64,000 nucleotides of DNA, taken from Edolisoma coerulescens (Eukaryota > Chordata > Aves > Passeriformes > Campephagidae). The stretch spans positions 1,240,652 through 1,304,651 of the forward strand of contig VWZW01004026.1 in NCBI GenBank assembly GCA_013397115.1. Direction: 5' to 3'. A model generated the notes under the pieces. The model saw nothing but the letters and a program-made list of their open reading frames with translations. It was not told the origin of the DNA and did not search any database. Within the stretch, counting starts at the first letter, position 1. Each line of letters opens with the position of its first letter. The translations under genes were made by a program, and so were the position numbers. This document shows, one piece after another, positions 25,890 through 37,824 of the stretch.

Positions 25890-28199
25890 AAACTGTGTTC
25901 AGGCTTGTTATGTTGAGTGTCATGCTAGACTAGAAACTTAGAGATCCTGTACTCTGGAAAGTAGGTAATTTTTATACATGAAAACTGCCAAATACTTATA
26001 ATGGATGTAATTGTAACTTTTAAAGTATACGTACTCTGCACAATTTTTCATTCTTACAAGTAATCATTTGGATTTCAAAAGTGGACAGCTCTGAGTAACA
26101 AACACAAATTCACCATGCAATACAAAATAAATAAATGCACTTACATTTGAAATAAACCTAACAATTTTAGGTTATATAAACTGAAGTTTTTTTGATTTAT
26201 GATAGACATAATTAAGAAAAAGAAACACCAAGAAGATATTAAAAAAAATAGCACTGGTACATTTACAAAGTTCCCTATTTCCATAGAGTGCTTTACACCT
26301 CATTTTAAAGACACCTGCCATGATATTTAGAAGAGTAAATTATCCTATATGTAATAGAAGTATTGTTTCGTAATGAAGACAGAGTACTACAAGGAATTTT
26401 TTGATACTAAGAGAAACTAAAGCCAAATATTCATGTTCTTGGTACATTTTTATGGATAATTCAATAAAATAAAACAGTAAAGAATTTCATAAATGCAGAG
26501 AGAGAATATGAAAAACCAGAGGATGTCATAATTTATAAGGAATAATTCTCAAAAGAAAAAAAAATTCTGTCTGAGGTTTTGTTTTCCAGATTATATGTTG
26601 AGGAATAACAGGAGAAAATAAAGTTCTCTTAGTATTTCTACTGTCAATTTGATACCTTTAGCACTATCTGTCAAAAATAAAACTTGACTGAAGCTCAAAC
26701 TGGGCCTTGATGATACCAGACTTACACAGGAGATCATAATTGTGCAATGTTTCATGTACAAGACAACAGAAATATTTAATGATCACTATTGTCTGGGACT
26801 AAGACTGAAAAGATGTTCTGAGTTTGCTCATCATACATAATCAGCTCCTCAATACCACTGAAGTATTTTAAATTGTATTCTTTTAATGTCAAAAACGTGG
26901 TCCTATAACAAAAAAAAAGAGTAAAAATATAAAAAGATTTTAGAACACACTGTAAGCACTGACACAAAACAATAATGTTTCTAGAAAAATGCTATGACTT
27001 ACTACATATAGAGATTTTTGGGTATTGTAATGCCACAATTAGAGCTAAACTGAGTCCAAAGAAAACTCTAAGAAAAAAAGTCTCTACAATGATTTTGCAT
27101 TTATTCATGTATCTAGAACAAAAATGCTTCCCTTCTCTTTTGATGAACTTTGAGTAAATCACACAGGGTGTTTTAGGACGCAGATTTTGACTGGCACTTG
27201 AAGTTCCCATCTGGATTGCTGTTGGGGAAAAAAAAAATTTAACCACCCATAATTTTTTTAAAGTAAGCAATGTTTTCCTTACACTGCAATTCTTTGTGTT
27301 TTCTTGGTTGTGTTCCAAAACCTGATAGGCCATAGCTTGCTTTGATATACCAGCTGGATTCAAGTTGTTAAGTTTTACAAGACATAGACTTGGCAACTCT
27401 ATTTGCTCTGAGTGAAAACATTAAAAACTGGGCAGGTTTCTTCAGTGATCATTTGCACTTTCTGCAAACATATTAATAAAGGTAAAATCTGACTAATAAG
27501 TTATTATTTCCACAAGGAGTGACTTTATGAACTTAAAGTCAATTCAAAACTTTAACTACACAGTACAGAGCAAAAAAATCTATTATGTGGCTAGTTTGCT
27601 GGTATTGATTTGGGCTTAAGATATATTCTCACTCTATTGCACCTCTACTATATGTTATTTATGGTAATGTACACTTTATGCTTCTCTGAGTCCCATTCTA
27701 TTCTCCAAATTTTCTCTAGTTTCAAAGATTAAAATAGATTTTTAATGACGAGTTGAGACTACTATTTATATCCTTCTGGAGGAGAACTTACTCCTGTTGT
27801 GTCAATCTGTAAGAAAGACATAAAAAACCCCAAGTTGCTAAATAGACGGAAAGGGGAGCCTACAGCTGGAAATCAAAGCAGGGCTGGTGATACATGGGAA
27901 TCCTGTTGCAGGAAATAGTAACCTATGTCACCCAGGTATATGGGGATTGTACTCCACTTGTACCTCTGTGAGACTTACCCATGAATTTAGGTATCTGGAA
28001 TGATGAGGCTTCCTTAAAATGGAGCCTCAATAGCTAATAAAAGCACACTGTTCAGAATGCATCAAAAAAGGTCTAGGATTTTAAAATTCATAGTTCTCAT
28101 AGAAACAAGGACACAAAAAAAATTAATTCCAAAGCACACTATAAACTTTCCATTAGCTTATATCCTATTAATATTCTGCACATGTTAAGCACCTTTCTT
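25890..28199. other. Unique AT-rich region, no gene seen
   Basis: No transposable element or coding signature recognised. Open frames (for example 26992-27396 minus, 134 codons) show no motif I know. Confidence 0.5.
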
Positions 28200-28650
28200 T
28201 TACTATCTCACAGGTTTCACAGGTCCTGTCTGTACAAATAATTAAAACAGGGCCAGGTTTGAGACAGCCCCACAATTATGGTCCATAATTTTACCATGGT
28301 TGCATTCTGTTATGGCAGCTTTCTCTGTCCTTGGCATGGTCCTTTACAGCTCTGGCCGCTGTCAGGTGGCACTGGGCCCAAACAGAGGTTGGCACAAACA
28401 GCACATGAAAAGGACCATGCCACACTGGTAGTTTTCATGCTGGCCACTTCTTCTGGGGGAGAAGAGAGCACGAGTATGAGAGCACGGGTAGCTGGGCTAT
28501 GTCATTTTGACCTCAGAGCGAGTGAAAAGGTCTTGACATCCTATGCACTTAGCCCCAGGGACCAATGAATGATTTCCATCTTTACAGAGAAGAGGTCTGT
28601 TGGCTCCTCAAATGCTAATAAAGCCTGTCTTTCAAGTTTGTAATTGATTA
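28200..28650 (+). other. Palindrome-rich segment ending in AATAAA; possible non-autonomous element or LTR
   Basis: Three structural signals occur in one GC-richer block. AATTATGG-T-CCATAATT (28274-28290) is a perfect 17-bp palindrome. TGGCATGGTCCTTT (28332-28345) pairs perfectly with AAAGGACCATGCCA (28409-28422), giving 14-bp arms around a 63-base loop. AATAAA lies at 28617-28622, followed by GCCTGTCTTTCAAG, the arrangement seen around LTR or transcript poly(A) sites. A 96-codon open frame (28278-28568) overlaps it with no recognised product. It could be an LTR remnant, a short inverted-repeat element or a transcript 3' end. Confidence 0.35.
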
Positions 28651-31600
28651 GTGAAAATAAAACCATCTATGTTTTCATGGATCATTTGCAGCCAACATAA
28701 GAAGTTCCAGTGTCAATGCCATGTCACTCCACATTTAATACAACTGTTAGTAGCCACATGTTACAGACCCATAAACTGAAAAAAAAATATGACCATAGTT
28801 ACAATAATTCTATCATGTAAAAATCACTTGGGAAAAAATTACTTTTCCTGGGTATTTTTATAAAGCTGTGGAGATTGGAAAAGATATATGATCAAGCTGC
28901 ACTTCTCTAACAAGTAAAGTGAATGCATTATTTTAGAGTCCTGGATGAAAAGGATAATGGCTGAAGCAATAAAAGTCTGAAAATTAATTTAGATTTTAAA
29001 TAGAGCAGTGACTTCTGTCAAAAAGGAAGGCTATATATTTGTATTAATGGTGCTTTAAAAAGTTATGCTATAATGTAATTTATTCCATTGTAAAAAATTT
29101 CTGTTTGCCAACTAAGACAGGAACTCTCTGCCAAAGAGCACAGTGTTTCTATCTTCATTTAAAATGTGGATGATATGAACAATTTACCAGATTTGGCAAA
29201 AAAGGGGAAATTCCATTTAATTAAAATCTTTACGTTTAGAAAACTAGATCTTTTCTGAGGAGTGGAGGGAACAGAAGGTGTGCTGAGAAAAGGCCATACA
29301 GAGAATATAGCTCATGGCCTGGTGCTTACGGCTGTCATCTACTTTGTGGATGGCTGAGGTCCAGCCCTGATTATGTAGGAAACATGCAGAACGTTTCAAT
29401 GGATGAGCATATGTTGAACAACTCCCAGAGAGCACCAAATGTTTTAGCAGTTCTTCCCACACGGAGATCAATTCTCCTGCTGTTGTCTAAGAAGTAAAAT
29501 GTCAATTTGCTGTTGGGTAAGATAGGGTTGATGGTACTTTACAACTCTGGAATGAAGACACAGAAGACAAAATTATTAATGCAAGTCTTTCCTGTCGTCA
29601 GCCCTGCACTATAGTTGGAGGTGCAGAATTCAGGTTTGTGGTGCTTCGAGTCACTTGAAAACATATTTGAATATTAAGTATTTAAGTATTATGACAACAT
29701 TTGTTAACAGAGTGACTGTGTTCTGGATTTAGTTAAGTCTGAAACTGTGGGTTATTTCAAAGCATAGAAGCACCATACCATAACATATTAGGGTATTTTA
29801 CAACTTACTAGGTTAAAGACAAGGCCATTGACCTTCCTCTTTAGCAGTTGAGAAAGGACTCTTCAGCCTTATGGCCTTCTTCCATTGTGAAAGGCAGCAA
29901 GCCTCTTCTGTCCCCATGGAATGGAAGGATTTCTTCAGAGTTCCCTCCCCAGACAGGGAGCAGGGTGGTGCAGCACACCATTGCCAGCACTGCTCGACTT
30001 GCTCAGCTGCAGGCTGCGCTGGCAGTGGCAGAGCCAGCTGTTTGCTGCATCTGGTGATTAATCCTGGTCTGAAACTCAGGGGCATTTCAAATATGTCAGG
30101 AAACCTTTTCCATTCACTCTACAAACTCAGGTGAACAATTTACTCCTAATATCCCGAAGGGTACAGAATTTCAGAGAGGGTAGATGCAGGATGCTTTTAG
30201 TTAATAGGACTATAGTACCACACTTTCCCCTTGCTTGGATATAATTTACTGTTATCATTATGTCTACAAGTTTAGATACAATATTTCTTAAACATCTTGG
30301 AGAAGAGTAATCTTGGAACAGTGTGATCAATTCTTGCATCACATTATTGCGGCAGGAGCACAGCGTTACAGCATGCAGCCAGGTTGATGGATTACTGCAG
30401 TCATTCAATCACTTTCTATCTTTCCTAACACATCAGACTAAGCTCACACGTTAGACTCCAGAAGGTCTTGCAGTCCACATTTTCATCCCTATTCTAACAC
30501 CGTGTAATATATAATACTTAAATTTTGATTGAATTTTTTTTAAAATTTAATGAAAACATTGCGTCACTCACCTTGTAACACACCACGATCCCACAAGAAA
30601 GGGCAGACACTTTGTTCTAGTTGAGAAGACAAATCTTTCATAGTCAATTGATGGTCTTATGGTGTGACGCTGTCATTGCTGCATGGCCTATATGGTTGCT
30701 TTCTCCCACACCAAGAGTATTTCTGAGTCCTCCTCAGCTTTGCACAGTAAAATAAAATGAGCCAGTCCTTCTAGTCAAACATACCCACATTCTAGTCTAT
30801 ACCCATCGTAGTAGCCCTTGACTGCAACCCTTCAAATTTGAATTCTATTTTTCTGAATAACCAGAATTCTATGTAGCTTTATTGTGTGTCCTCCGGTGCC
30901 TCTCATTATTGCTTCCTCTACTAATGGCAAAGTACATCTGGTGGCTGAAACCTTCTGGTGGCTTTCTGTATATTTGAATGTCTTTTAATATTGTGCTGTA
31001 GAAGTTTGTAGCTCAGTCTATAGTAGTTTAATACTGTTTTGCGAATGGATGCTGAGCCTAAAGATAAGTATGTGGTAAAGAAAAAATTTGTAGTTTAAGT
31101 TATGTACTTGTATATATGCACAAACACGCTCTCTCACACATACACACAGAAGTTCTAAAAGATTTTTTCCACATTTCTCATTTATGGAATCTTTGCATGA
31201 GTAAAAACAGAGGCTGACAGGAGTTTTGTGAAGATAACAGGTATTTCATTGCATTTAGGTTCAGATGCATTCGACCATACCTATGCAGTTCATCAAGCCT
31301 CTTGATATCAGTGCCTTAAATTATGCTAAATGCATTCAATCTGGGATTCCATGGGACAGGCTGTTTGCTGGATATGATGCACATTTCAAATATATTTGGA
31401 GGTCTAGCAAGCCTTCAATTCTTTCTTCTTCACCAAAAAAAAAAAAAAATTATTCCGGCCTGAACTGCTACAGTCCTTTGACCTATGAGTTATCAGATTT
31501 TTCTGTCTTTAGTACTTGTCTTCCATTTTAGTGTCATGCCTTTGGTCAGGTGGCTTTGATGTGCATAAAAAGGTTTGTATTCCTGTATCACTTTCTTATG

Positions 31601-33574
31601 ATCTTTTTACTTGCATGGAACAGTATTTGTTTTTAAAATTCAGTATAAATATATTACAAGAATAATTTTCAGTGATAAATTTAAGAAAATAAAAGTCCTA
31701 AATCTAAAAGATGAGGACAGAGAGTATGGAGCTTAAGAAAGCAAAACCTACAGTGAACTACTCCCTATGACATTCCCATTCAGCAAAAAGTATCTGTCAC
31801 ATCAGCTTCTTCTGGTCACAAAACTTTTGTATTATACCTTTTCTAGCTTGAATAAAAAGTGCAATTAGCAGAATACTTTCATATTAAAACTCCCCAGTTT
31901 TTCTGGTTTGATTTTGCTAAATGCACAAAATCTTTCCTAATGTATGATCATGCTGTACATGCATTATACATCCACCAAATCAATACACACTGTATTAGTT
32001 TGATATGCTTAAACTAATAGCTGAGATGGTTACTGCATCAAGACCTTAATTGGAAACTAACCTTGAGAAGAATCCATCATTTGAAAATATTATAGGGTCA
32101 ATATACTTTTGGGCAAATCAAACAAATACACCAATTAAACAGTGCTTCAGAAAATTGTGCTGTAAAAATAAAAATATTTAACAAGAAAAGAGTATTTTTT
32201 GAGCTCTAGCATCTCCTTTCTACTGTCTGAAAATTAGTTAGGAGTGAAAAATAAGTCTTTCCTCGCCTTGTCTCTCCCGCAGGGCACCATCTGAGGAAAA
32301 TGGTTAAATCTTCAGCAGCCAAATATATCTTTTCCTATGGGTGAAATGTTTTATTATGGGAAGTCAAGCCTGAAGAAATGGCAATTAAGGAGGACTTTGA
32401 GTTATACTGTGCATTAGTTCTAAAGCAAAATGAAGAGATTTTTTTCCCTTTAGGATCAGCTTCAAGAGGGGGAGACCAGTAACAGTAAAAGCTTTTTTTT
32501 TTTCATAAAATAGTGATAGTAGCCTTTAGTCAGCCCTTTTCATGTGACCCTTACCCAATGCCCATGTTTAGAAACCACTTCTTGTAGAGATATAAAAAAA
32601 TGTAACTGACCTAGACAGGAGTTGATTTTTTTTCTCTACCACCCTTAATTGCTGACTTTAAACACAAAAGAGGTCGTTTCTGCATGACTCAGATCAGTTT
32701 GTAAAGAAATACCTAGTAATACAATACAGACACAGAAAGTTTTCAAGCTTCTAAGAAAAAAACACATGGAAAACTGAATCTGACTTTTCTATTCCCTGTG
32801 TGGACACAAAGGCAAACTACAATGCTAAGTTTTGAAGGATTAAACTACATCTTACTGACAGAATTGGCAGAACTGAAACGTGAAGTTTGTGCTTCCATAT
32901 ATACAAAAAATGTGAACAAATGAAAGAATGTAAAGAAAATTCATAAATAAAATATATCTTTATTATTACTTTTGTGCCAGTTTTTTACCTGAGAATCTTT
33001 GTATATTTTTCCCTGAAAAGTCTGGGGTGATCTTCAATCAAAAAGGACTATGAAAGTGAAGTCTCTTTAAGAACATATTTTCAGTTCTATGAGCAGTATT
33101 TTCATAAATAAATAATTGCAGAGCAGTCACACCTATAGTTTCTGTTTATATTTCTTAATGAAAGATATTTTAAACTAAATTTTAAATATGCCAGACTTCC
33201 AATAGCCATCCAGCTTACGAGGTTCCCTCTTCCCCTGAATGCATTAAAAGACTCTATCGAACATACAGATAATATTTTCTATTTTCCCTGTCATGTAGGC
33301 TGGAATGCAGATTGATGCAAACTGTGAGAATTTTAATGAGTTGAGTTAATAAAAATGGAATGTTTACTCCATTATCATTGAAGATCATGGTGATTTTTAG
33401 CTCTGAGCTATCTTGAATCTGCCAAGTTATATGTCTAGTCCTCATTCTCATCAAAGTCCTGGTTGTATTCCAAAAGCCCTCCTTCATTTTCTCATACATT
33501 TGAACATTTTTTTAAAATTTAACCTAGAATATGCAAAAAAAGCATGTCTGTTAAAAACACAGTTAAGATCCAAC
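28651..33574. other. Unique region, mostly AT-rich
   Basis: No gene recognised. A GC-richer patch at about 29820-30060 is open in several frames on both strands and has no family match I know. There is a CA-rich simple stretch at about 31115-31147 and an A14 run at 31435-31448. Confidence 0.45.
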
Positions 33575-34130
33575 TACTGAGATGCCTCTGCCTGAATTAA
33601 GGCTCAAAGGAGACCATATGCTGAAGTCAATATTATGGATTTTATTTAACAGTAAATGTGACACAGAGAGATAGAAAGAAATAGACAAGAGAAGGCAGAG
33701 AGAGATCAAGCAAAAGAGAGTCACCACCCATGGATTCAGTGACATCCTGTTGATCCTTTACCCTGGGTTTCTTGGTGGTGAGGGTCCCGAGTTCATTCAG
33801 AACTTTTCACTCTTTATACATTTTAGCAAAGAAAGGAATTAATGTTCATTGATTACACTATTCTCTAATGCTAATTACTCCTCATGCTCAGTCTTTTCTC
33901 TTCTTTTGAGTCACTGGTTCCTTGGGTCATTTAGTTGTGAGATGGTGATTGCAATCTCCCCCTGCCAGAATTACATTTTTCCCAGTCAGAGTTGACTTCA
34001 GCACAGTTGATGAGCTGGCTTTCCTTGTGGCCCATAAATTCCACGTTCTTTGTGTTCATTTTCAGTGATACATTCTCCCCCAGCTATGTTAACCTCCCCC
34101 TAAGTCTGAGGTAACATCTGGAAAATAGGT
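33575..34130 (-). mobile_element. Probable ERV LTR with upstream remnant, antisense
   Basis: On the minus strand the block has the order of an LTR. G-rich tracts preceded by purines (TGGGGGAGAA, + strand 34073-34082) could be a polypurine tract next to a TG start. A TATA-like ATGTATAAAG lies near 33815-33824. CACATTTACTGTTAAATAAAATCC (+ strand about 33637-33660) supplies an AATAAA, and a U5-like tail runs to 'ggcatctcagtag'. A pyrimidine-rich stretch lies between the TATA and the AATAAA. Boundaries and the polypurine assignment are inference. No retroviral coding sequence is visible upstream. Confidence 0.5.
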
Positions 34131-34288
34131 ACCCCTTTATCTTACGTACAGTCTGTGTTCCAGGTATGCACAGAGGAATATTTTCAGGGCATTCAGTGGT
34201 TGTTGGTGGTCACAGATGCCATCTGTCCCATAACTTGTGGTGTTCTTTCTTTGACCAGTGATATGAGTATGAGCAGGTGCTTCTTTGC

Positions 34289-34319
34289 ACAGATTCTGTA
34301 ATTCTGTGATTCTATGATG
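34289..34319 (+). repeat. Isolated CR1-like 3' tail
   Basis: GATTCTGTAATTCTGTGATTCTATGATG is a stack of degenerate ATTCTATG octamers like those at CR1 3' ends. No recognisable CR1 body lies upstream. It may be the remnant of an older copy cut away by the adjacent LTR-like segment. Confidence 0.4.
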
Positions 34320-34354
34320 TAACCCTTCCATCAACCTATACATGGTAACTCAAG

Positions 34355-34730
34355 ACTCACAAAGATGGCTAGAATTGGGATTCTTTAGCTTGGAAAAGAG
34401 GAGGCTCTGGTGTGACCTTATTGTGGCCTTTCAGGACATGAGGGGAGCCCAGAAGAAAACTGGAGAGGGATGGTTTGCACAGGAATGTAGTGATAGAACA
34501 GGGGTAGTTGGCTTAACACTGAAAGAGATTAGGTTTAGATCGGATATTAAAAAGAAATTCCTTGCTGCTGGAATGCGTTGACCAGAGAAGTTTTGGATGT
34601 CCCATCCCTGGAAGTGTTCAAGGCCTGAGCACCCTGGTCTAGTGTAAGGTGTGGCTGGCAATGTCAGAGGGTTTGGAACCAGATGATTTTTAAGGTGCCT
34701 TCCAACCCAAGACGGTCTATGATTCTATGA
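34355..34730 (+). mobile_element. CR1 LINE, 3' fragment
   Basis: A 3' CR1 fragment of about 375 bp. LGFFSLEKRRLWCDLIVAFQ (34372-34431) is the conserved C-terminal ORF2 block, followed by TLKEIRFRSDIKKKFLAAG. The 3' UTR holds 'ccatccctggaagtgttcaaggcc' (34601-34624) and ends in 'ggtctatgattctatga'. Part of the 3' UTR, where 'aggttggatggggct' is expected, is missing between 'ttcaaggcc' and 'tgagcaccctgg'. Confidence 0.93.
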
Positions 34731-35184
34731 ACTCATAAGTTATACGAGCAGCTGTATTTTTATCAACACAACAGAAATGCACAGGATGGTTTTTTGAAAA
34801 CAAGTTTACTTTGATAACAATAAGCTTGGTAAAATTTCCTACGGTTATTAATCAAATTGTGTCATTCTTGTACTTTTGCTTTTTCATTGCTAATTGGTGT
34901 AATGAATGACGGTATTGGAAACAGCTCATCACCATGGAGAAGTATATCAAATTTGACCTCTTTGGAACAGTTCACCGTACTGTTGCATAGCATTGTATTG
35001 AATAATTCACATAGCCCTGGTACACTGGTTTATAAGAGATCACAACAACAGAATAATGGTAGATTAGGTCTATTTAAATAAGACAAAGGGGTAAATTGAC
35101 TCTAAGTTATGTTCTTTTGACTGTTCAGATTACTCCAGAAGGAAGAGTTTTACTACTGGAATAAAAACCCTTATACTGGGGCTT
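34731..35184. other. Unique AT-rich spacer
   Basis: Sequence between a CR1 fragment and an LTR. Nothing recognised. Confidence 0.5.
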
Positions 35185-36167
35185 TGTGGCAAGGTTTTGG
35201 TAACAGGGAGGGGTCTATAGAGGTGGCCTCCGTGAGAAGACAACAGAAACTGACCCCATATCAGACAAAGCCAGTTACAGACAGCTCCTAGGAGAGCCTG
35301 CCATTGGCCAAAGTTGTGCCCACCAGCTGCTAGCTCCTCTCCAATATCATATTTAAGAATGGGTAAAAATGCTGCTCAGCAGCTGTGACAAAGAAGAATG
35401 AGAAACAGTGAAACCAACAGCTCTGGAGACATCAACGTGACAGAAGGAAAGGAGAAGGTGTTCCAGGCACTAGAGCAGAAATTCCCCTGCAGCCCTTTGG
35501 AGAGGACTATGGTGAGGCAGGCTGTCCTCCTGCAGCCCATGGATGTCCATGGTGGAGCAGAGATCTGTGTGCAGTCCATGGAGGCCCCCATGCTGAAGCA
35601 GGGGGACATGTCAGGAGGAGGGTGCAGCATGTGGAGAAACCATGCAGGAGCAGATTTTCTGGCAGAAGCTGCAGCTCAGAATTCATGCTGGAGTAGTCTG
35701 TTTCTGAAGGACCATGCCCCATGGAAAGGAGCCTCATTGGAACAGTTTATGAAGTATAGTATCCTGTGGAAGGGACTGGGTGTTGCAGCAGGGAAACAGT
35801 GTGAGAAGGAAGGAGTGGCAGGGAGGAGCTGTTATGGGCTGATGCAAACCCCATTCTCCATCTTCCTGTGCCACTTGAGGGAAAGAGGTACAGAAGTCAG
35901 GGGTGAAGGACTGAAGCTTAAGCTGGGAAGAAGAGAAAGGGGAAAGCGCTTTTAGTTTAGTTTTTTATTCCTCACTATTTTACACTGTAATTAATTAGCA
36001 ATAAGCTGAACTCCCCCAAGTCAAATCTGTTTTGCCCATGAAAATAACTGCTAAGCAATCACCATGTTCTTAGCTTGATTCTCAAGTTCTTTAATCTTAT
36101 TTTCTCTCTCTCTCCTGTGGAGGAGCATCTCAATGGGCACCTGGCAGCCAGCCATGGCTAACCCACA
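35185..36167 (+). mobile_element. Near-complete solitary avian ERV LTR (983 bp)
   Basis: The block starts TGTGGCAAGG (35185) and ends GGCTAACCCACA (36167), the TG...CA ends of an LTR type that is abundant in bird genomes and that I associate with the ERVL class. CCAAT (35341-35345) and CATATTTAAG form the promoter core. The middle (about 35535-35760) is a series of degenerate repeats built on CCATGG and a TGGAGCAG-like motif. The poly(A) signal has decayed to AATAAG (36000-36005) in the context AGCAATAAGCTGAACTCC. The 185-codon open frame 35398-35955 lies wholly inside the LTR and should not be taken for a gene. There is no internal provirus, so it probably arose by LTR-LTR recombination. Flanking bases show no clear target duplication. 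Confidence 0.87.
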
Positions 36168-37824
36168 AAGCTGTGCAAAGAGAATATGATTGATGATTAT
36201 TTATACATAATTACCTGCAAGCTTTCATAGGGCATTTAAGCTGGAAAACAAACAATTTTTCCATTAGATGTAGTAAAAGAATTTAAACTTCTGATTCCTC
36301 AATGTGATTTTTAGCAAGACCCCTGACAATATAAATAGGAATAATGGTGCAGAATTAGTACACAGTAAGGAAAGAAGAAAATATGAGATGAATCATATAA
36401 GTTTATATTGTCATGTAAAAAATTTGGATTAACTTCTTTGTTGCTTATAAAGGGAGATTTTCAAAATACACTTCTAAGATACATCAAAGTACATTAAAAC
36501 TACTGTGTCTCTTTTTTACTTTTAAGTGCAAACACCTAAAAGCTTAGTATTTTTCCTTATTCTGAATAGTTTTCTTAGAAAATTACCATGTCTCTTCTTA
36601 CTCCACGCAGGGGTCTTTTTGTTGCTTTTTTTCCTAAAAGAGATCCATTATTTCATTGAGTTCTAGTCAATGCCCATAGGACATTAAGAAACAACTAGGA
36701 GTCTCCAGATGTATGCTGCCATTTCAAAACTCTCAAAACTGTGCTTCTTAAATTCTAATTGAGGATGCCAATAAAGTCGTGCAATGTGTAATGAGAAGCT
36801 TGGTAATATGTTGGTTGTTAAATCCATTTGTATTTTTATTGATTATCTGACTGGAAGAAAGGCATTAATTTGTTAACAGAAATAGAGTCTATCGTATATG
36901 TACCATAGGATTTTGTTGAGTTAAGATGATTAGAAAATCCGCTTTTATCTTCTGATGTGTTCACTTATTGATGGTATGCTAAAATTTCATTTTAAACTCT
37001 CTTACAAAGATAAACTCCAAAGCTTAAATGGTAAATAACAGGGTTTTGTTTGTCCTTTTCTTATCTGCATTTTCTTCCTTTCAAATGTTAATAGCCTTAA
37101 GAAATATTTTATCCAGTCTTAGTGTAAGCAGTCATTCATGGCCCTTTTCTAATTATGATCAATAGATTCCTGAAACGGCTCTGCCTGGAAAATATTCTAA
37201 TCATGATTAAAGGAGGCAATTGAATCACATTTGCAGTCTTACATAGTTATATTTGTGAATACATTTAGAATATCCTTTGAAATTAGTGTTGGATTTTAGG
37301 TCATTTTGATTTAGACTGTACAAAATTATGAATAGACCTTTTTTCATTTCAGTTGACTAGAATTGCCTATCTTCTTCCTGAAGTCACATGATAAAAGGTC
37401 TGTAATGGTAAAAGGCATCCAAGAATCTTCATGGTTTCTGAGAAATAGTTGCTTACTGGCATATTTTAAATGCAGTATTTAAGGTGTCTTTCCCTTTAAA
37501 GTGGGGAAAATAGACTCAGGTTATTCTGAGAAAACCTTTCAATTGTGAAAGTCATAGAGACAGGAGGACTGGGGAATACTAAGGCAGAGATTTCAGTAGG
37601 AAAAGTGACCAGTTCTTAATGAAACTCTGATACCTCCCACCCTACTGGAGACATAGCTCTTGACTGGTCATAGGCCCTTCATAGTTATTCTCTACTGTAA
37701 ATCAAGTCAACAGTGGAATACGTGCACATTATTTTGGCGTGTGTCTTGAAAAGTGTTTCAAAGTACTCAGAGGGAGGTTGAGGCATCCCTCAGAAAAGCA
37801 GCCCTTTATTCTGGAAGGAGGAAA
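36168..37824. other. Unique AT-rich region, no gene seen
   Basis: No repeat family, coding motif or structured element recognised. Confidence 0.5.

Noticed and set aside
32250..32345. Splice-acceptor-like CTTGTCTCTCCCGCAG before GGCACCATC
   Set aside because: Two of the three frames following it stop within a few codons, the third soon after, and no donor was seen nearby.
35398..35955. 185-codon open frame on the + strand
   Set aside because: It lies entirely inside a recognisable LTR and is made of its internal repeat units, with no domain of its own.
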